From positions 1,178,001 to 1,242,000 of the forward strand of contig CAUEEP010000728.1 in the NCBI GenBank assembly GCA_958450365.1: a stretch of DNA of 64,000 nucleotides. The letters are read 5' to 3'. The translations under genes and the position numbers were made by a program. Source of the DNA: Mesorhabditis belari. Its lineage: Eukaryota > Nematoda > Chromadorea > Rhabditida > Rhabditidae. Numbering within the stretch: position 1 is the stretch's first letter; each line of letters begins with the position of its first letter. The notes beneath the pieces were generated by a model, which searched no databases, had not been told where the DNA came from, and was given only the letters and a program-made list of their open reading frames with translations. Positions 32,302 to 41,592 of the stretch are shown here, in pieces.

Positions 32302-32447
32302 AGTGTTATACATTTTCTGAAAGTTCTTTTCAAGGGCTACACAATAGTAATATTAATATTCAGAAATACGATAAAAGACAAGGGGAGTTACAGACGCACG
32401 AAAGTGACGATCGTTTTTCAAATATGATATTTCATTGTCCAGTAGTG
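32302..32447. mobile_element. Family A MITE, left-truncated copy
   Basis: Right part only, from AGTGTTATACATTTTCTG to CCAGTAGTG. Together with the lectin exon fragment that follows it is a copy of 37530-37760, so it was carried here by segmental duplication rather than by transposition. Confidence 0.88.
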
Positions 32448-32540
32448 TATATACAGAACTTGTAATTTTTTCTTTAGATCCCACCATGAACAGCCGCCTT
32501 TTGCGCGGCGCTTCTGATTGTGCCCAAAGTGGCCTTCGGA
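32448..32540 (-). pseudogene. Duplicated C-type lectin exon fragment
   Basis: Minus strand reads PKATLGTIRSAAQKAAVHGGI, the same exon as about 37680-37760 with one substitution (Lys for Asn). Homology ends abruptly at 32540, where the mariner-derived sequence begins. Confidence 0.8.
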
Positions 32541-33743
32541 TAATTTAGATAATTTAATCTAAAAGGTCTTCTCCATCGGTATCTATGACATCTCGCCAAC
32601 GTCCACGCAAAGAATGAATGCCCTTGTTGAAGAACTCGACCGGCTGTGACTCAAAGAAATTGGCCACCCAAATTTGGACTTCATCGCGGTTTTTGAATTT
32701 TTTTTCGGCCAAGGAATGCTGCATCGACCGGAACAAATGGTAATCAGATGGCGCAAGGTCTGGGCTATATGGCGGGTGAGGCAGAAGTTCCCAGCCCAAT
32801 TCTTCAATTTTTTTGAGAGTTACTTTTGCGGTGTGTGGACGCGCGTTGTCATGGAGCAATTTTGTTGACGCTGTTTCCACTCCCTGTCGACGAAGCGATT
32901 GATCGACGCGGCTTGATTGTTCTTTGTAGAGGTCCGCATTAACCGTTTGACCAGAATTTAGCACTTCAAAATGCACCAATCCTTTGCTATTCCACCAAAC
33001 ACATAGCATCACCTTTTTGCCATGGATGTCTGGTTTTGGAGTCGGTTTTGGGGTTTGTCCAAGGTCCAACCATTGTCGTTTTCTAGTGGTATTATCAAAG
33101 GATATCCACTTTTCATCAGACGTGACAATCGACTCAAAAAAACCACTGTTCTTGGCTTGACGCAAAAGAATTCCGGCCATATTGATTCGCGTTGTTTTGT
33201 TCAAATCGATTAGTTCATGAGGCACCCATTTACCGCATTTATTCACCTTACCAATGGCATGCAAGTGGTCAGCAATGGTGGAATGATGACAACCGAACCT
33301 CTCAGCAAGTTCTCGTGTCGTTTGGGCAGGATCAGAATCGATGGCTGCTTTAAGTTCCTCATCGTCCACAGTTTTTGGTCGCCTCTCATGTTCTTTGTCT
33401 TCAAGGCTCTCGTCGCCGTCCCGAAAGCGCTGAAACCAATTGCGACATTGACGTTCGTTGATAACATCTTCTCCGAATGCATTGCTTATAGAGCGATGGG
33501 ATTCTGCCGCTGTTTTTCTTTGTTTGAAGTCGTACAACAAACAAATCCGCATTTTATTTTTGATGTCGTTCATTTCCTAAGACAAATTTATATTAAAAAT
33601 CTAAGCAAATATAGACGAATAATATATCAATCGACGCGGCATAAAACGCTCTTTAATATAGTTAAAAAGTACCACAAAAATTTATTTGAAAAAAAAAATA
33701 CAAAGCAAAAAAGACAACGGCAATTCATAATCCGACAACCTAA
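32541..33743 (-). mobile_element. Mariner (family 2-like) lacking its left terminus
   Basis: The right end is TTAGGTTGTCGGATTATGAA (as complement) ending at 33743 with TA at 33744-33745. No matching terminus is present on the left, where the element meets the lectin exon fragment within 15 bp of the transposase stop codon. It encodes a full-length transposase but should not be able to move with only one end. Confidence 0.9.
32554..33573 (-). CDS. Mariner transposase, full-length (339 aa, DD34D)
   Basis: Uninterrupted frame of normal mariner length. The N-terminal paired helix-turn-helix region has WFQRFRDGDESLEDKEHERR and STIADHLHAIGK, then WVPHEL. The catalytic triad is SDEKWISF (Asp 1), LLHDNARPHTAKVTL (Asp 2) and PHPPYSPDLAPSDYHLF (Asp 3), with exactly 34 residues between the second and third. 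It ends GEDLLD followed by a stop. The enzyme cuts and re-inserts elements at TA. All catalytic residues are present, so it could act in trans on elements with matching ends, although its own left end is gone. Low decay suggests recent activity. Confidence 0.95.
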   Translation of the reverse strand: MNDIKNKMRICLLYDFKQRKTAAESHRSISNAFGEDVINERQCRNWFQRFRDGDESLEDKEHERRPKTVDDEELKAAIDSDPAQTTRELAERFGCHHSTIADHLHAIGKVNKCGKWVPHELIDLNKTTRINMAGILLRQAKNSGFFESIVTSDEKWISFDNTTRKRQWLDLGQTPKPTPKPDIHGKKVMLCVWWNSKGLVHFEVLNSGQTVNADLYKEQSSRVDQSLRRQGVETASTKLLHDNARPHTAKVTLKKIEELGWELLPHPPYSPDLAPSDYHLFRSMQHSLAEKKFKNRDEVQIWVANFFESQPVEFFNKGIHSLRGRWRDVIDTDGEDLLD

Positions 33744-33834
33744 TAAAATCAAAAGGAAATCAGATATTGTTAAGTGAGTGAATCAATTCATTTAATAAAT
33801 GTACTAAAACGCTCACTTTGAACCAGTAATGAAG

Positions 33835-36800
33835 GTTGTTTGACGGTCCCCATACGGGCTCTCCGGGGGCCCAGTTCGAATAGTTCCACGGGCTTCCATC
33901 AAACCATCGCCATGTGCCTCCATTGTCCTGAATTGAATATTTTCCCACTGGGAAAATAAATTGAGAATCTATGGCAGGTGAAGGGAAATAATTTTATACA
34001 TCATTAACCATTGCATAGCTAGAATTCTCTGCTATCTTTCTGTTTTCTTGAAGACATGAAACGATCATGAGTCTTTCCCGAGGGAGCATATTTAAGTCAA
34101 AAGCATATTTAGCAAAAGCTGTTTGTATTTGTAGGAGAAATGGTCTAATGGTTCTTACGAAAAAAACTTATGAAAAGGGTCATTTAAAGGTTTTCAAATT
34201 ATAGAGGATGTCAAAGTGTGTTTCTCTTAAGAAATTGCGCAAATTAGAAAATGATTTCGTTTTCTAAAACGTGGATCAGAAGTATTTTTGTTCAGTATTC
34301 ACATTTTAGAAAACAGAAACGTTTTTTTATTGTATCTCTAATAGCTAATACCTTTGACTAGGGATAAACCAAAGTAAAGGCTTTAGTAAAGTTTTGATAA
34401 GGTATTGGCAAGCAGGTTCACTTATTTATATACTTGCTAAGGCTTACTTTTGGTGCTGGTGTTGGGGAGCCAGAACTTGAGCCGGAAGAAGCGGCGCACG
34501 TCTGTGTACCAGGGCACGGCTTTAAACCACATGAGTTCCCGGTTGTGCCCTGGTAATTGATTTCATTTTTGAGCACTTTCTTCTAACAATTACCACAAGA
34601 AGTTCGCACATTGCGGCACAGAATTTCCCATCGGCCAAATCGTTCCATTTGCCTTTCGGGAATTGAGGGCTCTCATTTGTGATGAACAACTGAAAAGATG
34701 CTTGCTAAATGTGTACTTTGGGTTATTATAGCTACTTTTGTGTTTTTTTAAGACTTGAAATCAAATTTAACTAACCGTCGAAACGGGCTCATTGCCACCG
34801 GCATTATTTGGTTCACCGGCATTCCAATTGCTAAACAATGAAATGATTATTCACTTAAAAGTGAAATAGAGCCACACCTATAAGTTGTATTGGTACAATC
34901 AATCCAATCGCCGTTCGATTTCCCGATGATCAATTGCTGAAAGTTGTTGCTTATTCAAATTGCCAGTTAAAGTATTTTTTTTAAACTTACGTCTAAGTAC
35001 TTATTAGTCGGATCGTGTGTAGCACATCGATCTTTGAATGACCCTTGAGACAACTCTGAAATATTGGGTTGATGCTAAAGTTTGCATAAGGCTTCGACGC
35101 GCATTTTTGTAACCTTGAAAACCCTTGCTACAGCATGAACCTTGCTTGTTACAGCTCGGCGTATCAGAGTTTGTTAACAAGATCCACAATTTGGATAAAC
35201 AATAAAATTGTTGGAGGAGCAAAAACATTACTTCGGCATTACTTTACAACTGGCGATGGTTTGATGGAAGCCCAGTGGAACTATTCGAACTGAGCCCCGG
35301 GAGAGCCCGTCTGGGGACCGTCAAACACAACATTACTTACAATTTGAGGGACGGGACTACATATTTCGTGAATTTTCATTACCACTTACTCCAAATTCCC
35401 TCATTCTCGGCATCACAACGAATTGAGGCCAAGTCGGCGTCAGGGTGCAACTTTTTGCATTGGGTCTTTGCTTCGGCTTGATTTCCGTTCACATAGATTG
35501 GCTAAACTCATTCGTTTGGCAATCGAATACAGCTAGCTATCCGATTGGGTATCCATTTTGCTAGAAGAAAGACAGAAAGAAACTCGCACCGCATAGCACG
35601 ATCCTCCAACGTCAGTGAATCCCCAAATGCCGCTGCACGTTGGAGCGACGATTGTTTTCTAAGAAACGTTATTGAACGTTATTGAAATTTGAAAAGTTCA
35701 TATGAATGTTCTTCTGAAGTATTGAACTCCTACCGAATGAGCGAAGCAACTAGAAGCGCCGATGTTATCACACTAAAACTTGCCGTACGAAAAGGGACTC
35801 TTCTAAAAAAATACCAGGATCTCACACAGTGCTCCGCAAATGACGCTTTCTTGGCTGTGAAGATCGTACCACGATCCATCGGGATCTGGCCCGCCCGAAA
35901 CGATGGTCATCTATGTACATTTAAAAAGTTGTGCTTTAGACATGGGCCGATATCGATTCTTTGAGTCGAGTCAAGTCACAAATCGAGTCAAATGCAAATT
36001 GACTAACATGAAGCCACATTTTAACAATAGTAAAAGTAATTTTAAATATGTGTCGTAGCCGATTATGAATGAAATTTTTTGGTAAATCTTTCTAGTAGAG
36101 CAACCCTTTAATGTAGGAGGACAATATTATATCATCTTGTAGCGAATTCAATTCTGCGTCGATTGGTACCAAATTTGTGAGTTTTGGTTAAAAATTACCG
36201 GCGCTACAACGTTTCATTCAAAATCGGCGGGACCCCCGTAGCCGATTATGCATTTCAGCCGATTATGATTGAGTGGGTCTAGGAGCGTCCAGCCATCAAG
36301 TATTTGGTATCATTCAACGCAGAATCATTAATAATTATGTTAAATTTTTAAAATTAGAAAGATTTGATAAAAAGAAAAAAAAATTAGAGCAAAAAAACTG
36401 TTTGTTCAAGAGGAAACTTTGAGGCCCCATAATTTTTTTTCTTTTTATCCAATCTTTCTAATTTTAAAAATTTAACATAATTATTAACGATTCTGCGTTG
36501 AATGATACCAAAAACTTGATGGTTGGACGCTCCTAGACCCACTCATTCATAATCGGCTACGACATATAGCAAGACACTTGCAATACACATGGGCCGATTT
36601 CGATTCTTTGAGTCGAGTCGAGTCGAGTTACGACTCGAGTCACGAGTCTCGAATCAAGTCGAGTCATGACTCGACTTTTTGACTTGACTCGACTCGTGGC
36701 CCATGTCTATTGTGTTGTGTTGGTATAGTTGATACGTGAGGGCTGTGAACAGTAAGGCCAAAAAAAAACGGAATATTTTGGGTAATTTTAAGAGCAACAA

Positions 36801-37969
36801 CAAGAAACATGTGGAAATATCCTCAAATAATAAAGGCTTGAGCCGAAGTAATGCTGAAAGGGCGGTTAATTTTACTTATAGTCTACATAAATTGTGAATC
36901 TTACATAATTCAATTCAGCCATTTAAAATGCTTATTTTGGGCAAAATTTGCTAATAGCCATATAGAAGGAAATTGAAAATTTTCCCCGTAAATGTAACTT
37001 TTTACCCAAACCAACCGCGGTTCCCTTTTCCTCGCCCGAATCGTCCTTGGGTTGTCCCGGAGCCCAATTTCTAAAGTGAAGCCTAGTTTCCATGGGCATT
37101 TATTCAGTTGGTACCTGTAATCCGATTTGACGTCGTTTTCCCAAGTGTTTGCAAGTTTTGCGTCTTTTAAATCATCCCAGAATCCGATCCACATTTGCTG
37201 AAACGGTTTCTTTACAGTTCTTTTCGGTCAAATGCTCACGTTCTTCCACACTTCACCCGAGAATGACGAGCATTGAGCACGCAGTTTGTTGACGGCTAGA
37301 TCTAAATAAAGTATTTACTTGATGTCCGCAAAATTTGAACTTTTAATTTCTACATTCTCTATACAGTTAACAGCTCGAAAGCAGTTTCATCGGCACAAAA
37401 AATCATGTTTTTTAGTAATTAAATGGGGCAAAGGTACAGTACTGGACAATGAAATATCATATTTGAAAAAAGATCGTCACTTTTGCGCGTCTGTAACTCC
37501 CTTTTCTTTGCGTTTAAACTATTAGTGTTATACATTTTCTGAAAGCTCTTTTCAAATGGCTACACAATAGTAATATTAATATTTAGAAATACGGTAAAGA
37601 CAAGGGAGTTACAGACGTGCGAAAGTGACGATCGTTTTTCAAATATGATATTTCATTGTCCAGTACTGTATATACAGAACTTGTAATTTTTTCTTTAGAT
37701 CCCACCATGAACAGCCGCATTTTGCGCGGCGCTTCTGATTGTGCCCAAAGTGGCCTTCGGATGCAACTTTTGGCACTCTTTTATTGCGTCTCCTCGATTC
37801 GCTTTTGCGACAATTGGCTAAAATGGATAAATCGATTTTTCCAGTATTCTTTTAAAGTCGGCACAAATTAAAGAGACAATCATCAAATAAAAAACACAAA
37901 CCGCGTAACATGATCCCTGAATTTCCGTGAAACCCGGAAGGTCCGAACATTTCTGAACAGATGATTGTA
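33835..37969 (-). CDS. C-type lectin-domain gene (clec-like), 5' and 3' ends unresolved
   Basis: Minus-strand exons in order. First domain: 37969-37902 (CSDLPGFTEIQGSCYA), about 37817-37710 (AIKECQKLHPKATLGTI), 37190-37120 (MWIGFWDDLKDAKLANTW), 37075-37015 (NWAPGQPKDDSGEE), about 35905-35820 (GSWYDLHSQESVICGALCE). Second domain: 35655-35598 (CSGIWGFTDVGGSCYA), about 35490-35385 (EAKTQCKKLHPDADLASIRC), 34945-34880 (GDWIDCTNTTY), 34832-34778 (NWNAGEPNNAGGNE), 34685-34600 (GKWNDLADGKFCAAMCE). A Ser/Pro linker SSGSSSGSPTPAP (about 34460) leads to a partial third domain (WRWFDGSPWNYSNWAPGEPV, 33930-33835). Cysteines, WIG, NW-GEPN and W-D motifs fit the fold. Such proteins are often secreted and infection-responsive. 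An inverted exon, two MITEs and the adjoining mariner suggest rearrangement, so it may be degrading. Confidence 0.7.
35070..35235. other. Possible mariner-derived remnant within lectin gene
   Basis: ATTGGGTTGATGCTAAAGTT near 35064 resembles a mariner terminus, as does the one at 47726. The following 150 bp lack homology to the lectin domains. No second terminus found. Confidence 0.3.
35240..35335 (+). pseudogene. Inverted, frameshifted copy of a lectin exon
   Basis: On the plus strand TGGCGATGGTTTGATGGAAG encodes the WRWFDGSP motif. The stretch that follows is the NYSNWAPGEPVWGPSN exon of 33835-33930 with a one-base insertion and a substitution creating a stop. The host gene runs on the opposite strand. 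Confidence 0.8.
36051..36564. mobile_element. Family B MITE, copy 1 (about 0.51 kb)
   Basis: Ends TGTCGTAGCCGATTATGAAT with its inverted copy ATTCATAATCGGCTACGACA at the right. The middle is another inverted repeat (AAATTTTTAAAATTAGAAAG and its complement). A second copy lies at 51041-51571. Here it occupies an intron of the lectin gene. Confidence 0.92.
36588..36711. repeat. GAGTC-rich hairpin with ACATGGGCC ends
   Basis: ACATGGGCC at the left and GGCCCATGT at the right enclose complementary runs of GAGTC and GACTC, so the 124-bp block can fold on itself. The left 45 bp recur at 35939-35985 without the other half. Confidence 0.8.
37437..37668. mobile_element. Tc1-type MITE (family A), full copy 2
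   Basis: 232 bp, ends CAGTACTGGACAATGAAATA on both strands, with TA on each side. It lies in an intron of the lectin gene. Confidence 0.93.
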
Positions 37970-38557
37970 CTAAACGAATCTCCAACCAAACTTACAAGAC
38001 ATTCGTTATCGGTTGAAACACACGAGAAAAATCCTAAATCAGAATAAACTAATTCAATTTAAATTTTCGTATAAAAGAAGTCGCTTTTTGGCTAAGAAAA
38101 ATGGCACACAAAAAGGTGCTTTTTTGAAAAGGAGCGGAGACGGCAAAAAGAAACAACTTAGATACTGACTAAACTATTGTACGTACACTAATCCGCTATT
38201 TGATTGAATATGGAAATAAATTAAATGGAAAAGCTCAGTTATTTTGTCTATTGCTTCTCTTGTGAAGCTTCTATGAAAGCTCAAAAAAAAAACTACCGAA
38301 AACGCAAATCAGCCGCCAGGGGATTCCCATTTTCGCGAGAGTTTAGCCTATCCCGGTGTTCCTTCTCTTTAAATTACCCCAAACGAGTGATGTTTGGGAA
38401 ATTTGTTTTCAATTTTCTCGATTTCGAACGGATTTCAGCGATAAGATTGACAAGGTCAAGCGGGCTTTTTTTTCGTAAAATTGAGATATTTATCTGCTTA
38501 TCAGCACAAAACAGGAACAAGATTCTCGCTCAAAAATTGACTGCTCAATTGATTGGC

Positions 38558-39066
38558 TTAATAGAGGCGGAAACGCGGAAACGTGGTCGTTGATTTTTCT
38601 TCAGCAACAACGCCAATGATATCATCTTTAAAGGTGAATCTGGAATGAGAATCACTGAAAACTATTTCGCTGACTGGACAGGTATTCAGGAATCTTCTAG
38701 TTACCCTACGAAAACTTTTAAACCAAGATTTCGCAATTTCATCAGAAAATAATATCTTCAAACGTTGTTGGGCATAACCATAAAATTAATACCGTATTCT
38801 CTCTAATAGTAGTGCGCACTACTATTTTTTGAACCCCCTCCTGGACCGCAATACTATTAGAGAGTGCCCTACTATTAAAAAGTGCACTACTATTAGAGAG
38901 AATACGGTAATCAACGAATCAACGTATAAGGAAAATGAGGAATAAGGAAAATTTACATTTTGAAGCCTTTGTTTCCACAAATCCCCAGCCCATTTCGAGT
39001 GTTGTTGATCGATTTTGGTGAGACGATCGAAAGTCCACACGAAATCCCGTTTTATTACATCCGAAA
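38558..39066 (-). CDS. Unidentified gene fragment, at least two exons
   Basis: Upstream exon (about 39066-38950) reads EYPWFVSDVIKRDFVWTF then DRLTKIDQQHSKWAGDLW and ends at a GTAAAT donor. A second exon (about 38770-38570) reads FSDEIAKSWFKSFRRVTRRF, then CPVSEIVFSDSHSRFTFKDD. The residue mix (Trp, Asp, Arg, Phe) and the compositional contrast with flanking DNA support coding. I do not recognise a family. A family C MITE lies in the intron. It could be an upstream gene or the start of the lectin gene below it. Confidence 0.5.
38792..38907. mobile_element. Family C MITE, 116 bp
   Basis: Ends (TA)CCGTATTCTCTCTAATAGT on both strands. Multiple copies of TAGTAGTGC/GCACTACTA inside make most of it self-complementary. 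Confidence 0.92.
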
Positions 39067-39186
39067 CAAACCACGGGTATTCCTAAGAATCTATCAATGC
39101 TAATTTTGTAGTAAACTAGCGTCTCTAGATACGTCTAATGTCTCTACAGTTGGGTAAAAGACAAAAGAAAATATTTTTCCGATCTA

Positions 39187-39706
39187 CCGTATTCTCTCTA
39201 ATAGTAGTGCGCACTACTATTTTTTTAAACTAACCCCCTCCTGGACCGCAATACTATTAGAGAGTGCACTACTATTAAAGAGTTTTATCATTTATCAAAG
39301 TAAGACAGATATAAACTTTATTCCAAAAATTCTTGCAATTCTTTCACGTACTCCTTTGACTCCTTTTGACGTACAGTTGTGGGCCGGCGAGTTGACAATT
39401 TTTGTGCCTTGACAAACAACAAAAAGATTTTTTTGCACTTTGCACAACAATTTGAGATTTTTTGCTAACTTTTTCATGTGACGAATAGTTAATAAATGAA
39501 TAAAAAAAAGCCTCACTTTTGCTTGCTTGAATAGCTTTAGAATGTCACATAAACATAAAGTCAAAAAGGTTCAGATGAAAAAGAAGCAAACAAAAATTCA
39601 AATTTTCGAGGGTGCACTACTATTTTTTTCAACCCCCTCTCGGACCGCAATACTATTAGAAAGTGCACTACTATTAAAGAGTGCACTACTATTAGAGAGA
39701 ATACGG
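39187..39706. mobile_element. Family C element, 520 bp longer form
   Basis: The left terminus CCGTATTCTCTCTAATAGTA at 39187 pairs with ATACGG at 39706, both followed or preceded by TA. Between are two diverged half-copies of the short MITE enclosing about 320 bp of AT-rich sequence (39290-39610). Either one longer element or two MITEs with an insertion. Confidence 0.7.
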
Positions 39707-39709
39707 TAA

Positions 39710-40237
39710 CCGAAAATCAAAAAAGCTTTGGCCTAACTTGCTAACATCGAATAGATCAGTTTTTTAAAAAATCAAACTAATCAATCAAAAAAAGTGAACA
39801 AAATTCTGTTATTTGGTTTAAAGATCGTCTTTTAGACTGCACGATGAAACTGGCTAAAGGTGATAGAGAGGGATTTGAAGGAGAATGCCTTCTAAGAACA
39901 GTTTTTGCAAACAGATCTGGTGAATAATTGGTCAAATCTATCAAAAAAGAGAGTCCCTAACATTAGACACCCAGATGGATTGAGAGTTGAGCGTTTTTTT
40001 GGCCGATTCAATAGTTTATTGTGTCGTTATGGGGCAATTTTGCAACGAGAAGAGCAACGCATCGGTGATCTACTCCTTCAGAAAATGACTTTCTATAGTT
40101 TACAGAAACCAGAATTTTGAAACTCGACTCTGACAGAACGAGATAAAGTCCAATTTAAGAAAAATTCTTGATAGCTCACTTTGGCTCACTATCCGGAAAA
40201 AAAGGGTAAAATCTCCGTAATGGCAATTAAAAAGTTA
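39710..40237. other. No supportable gene
   Basis: One 71-codon ORF (39905-40120, with RVERFFGRFNSLLCRYGAIL) looks protein-like in places but has no start context, splice partner or recognisable domain. Confidence 0.35.
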
Positions 40238-40729
40238 CCCTAAAGTCTCGAGTATAAGTTCTGCCTTAATTTACATTCGCTTTAATTGCTTTGAATTTCT
40301 TTTTGTTGGGTTTTTATACATTTTTATTGTTATATAAGCTTTTATTATTGTTCTTGGAGCGCGGGATACTACAGGGTGACAGCCTATCACCATTGCTATT
40401 TGTTATGTGCATGGATACATCCAGACGATAGTGTTGAAGAAGACGCTGGAAAGCATCTCTTTCGACTGTCGACATGAACTTTGGCCGGATGAAGAGGCCA
40501 GGGAGGGATCTATAAGACTGAGTACTGGAGAGGAGCAGGGCGGACGCGCCGAGCCACGCCCGGAGCAACAAATAACAGCATAACCCTCAATAAATTTACT
40601 TCTATTATTGTTCTTAAAAAGCAAAAAAGTTATGCTGCAGCGGGGTTCGAACCCTCGACACACCGCACCGGAGACAGCCGTCAATTTGCATGCGAAAACC
40701 AAACAGAACTTATACTCGCGACTTTAGGG
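40238..40729. mobile_element. TA-flanked DNA element carrying a reverse-transcriptase fragment
   Basis: Inverted termini CCCTAAAGTCTCGAGTATAA and (complement) CCCTAAAGTCGCGAGTATAA with TA at both edges define a 492-bp element. Inside, at about 40350-40440 on the plus strand, LERGILQGDSLSPLLFVMCM is the QGDSLSPLLF motif of non-LTR reverse transcriptases, cut off soon after by a stop. Near 40635, GGGGTTCGAACCC resembles a tRNA-type B box. A non-autonomous DNA transposon that has picked up retroelement sequence. Confidence 0.8.
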
Positions 40730-41096
40730 TAATCATTTGCCATAACATTGATTTTGTTTGTTTGATCACTAAGAATTGATTGGTCCTTACTTTTTGTAGC
40801 ATTGTTAACTGGAATTGAGGTTAGTTTTTGACCTTGTACCGTGTACCGTTAGGATCTTGTATCGTTATTACACTTATTACACTGAAAGAAAAGATTTCAA
40901 ACTTTCTAATAGTATACCAGTTTCTTGTCAATTGACAGGTTGATTTTATATTTTACTTTATTCAGAATAAAACGGTTAAAACACAAGGGGTACATATCAA
41001 ACATATAAAAAGGCGCGACAACAATGTCGCGAGAAAAGAATTAAAAACACGATTCCTTTTGTAAGGAAAATTGACAAGATCAAGTCGCAATCAAAC

Positions 41097-41575
41097 AGCA
41101 ATCAAATTGCAAATTGAGTTTGAATGTGATCGAGATTGTGAGGAAATTTTGGCGAAAAATCGACGAAAATGTAACGAATCAACTTTGCTTTTGAGTGGTT
41201 CACCTATATGAAATGTATCTGAAATTCGAATCGCTAGCCACTAGCCACTAAGTTAAGAAATGCAAACATTATTCTTGTTTTACAAAGTTTTATAGTGTTC
41301 ATTTACAAAACAAAACTAAGCTAAACAAAAATTTTTAAGGTTCTAAGCTTTCAATCAAATCCTCACTCTTTATGTAAACAAGCTTCAAGCGTAGTGCTTG
41401 AACAACTATTGAAAAATTCCTTTAAGTAAATTTAAGCAATCAAATTTCTAACAACAAATGATGAAATTGTTTAACAGTACAGTTTGCTTAACAGTACAGT
41501 TTGCTTAACAGTACAGTTTGCTTAACAGTACAGTTTGCTTAACAGTACAGTTTGTTTAACAGTACAGTACTCAAT
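41097..41575 (+). repeat. Dispersed 0.46-kb repeat, copy 2
   Basis: Near-identical to 10369-10834. It ends in six AACAGTACAGTTTGCTT-type units and directly abuts the polyadenylation region of the cysteine-rich gene. Confidence 0.9.
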
Positions 41576-41592
41576 CAAATGTTTATTCTTAT

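Noticed and set aside
35060..35228. 74-codon minus-strand ORF as an additional lectin exon
   Set aside because: No lectin motif in frame; the block begins with a mariner-like terminus and interrupts the otherwise continuous second lectin domain.
40610..40690. tRNA gene suggested by GGGGTTCGAACCC
   Set aside because: The T-arm-like motif lacks room and pairing for an acceptor stem, anticodon arm and A box on either strand. Kept only as a B-box-like motif within a transposon.
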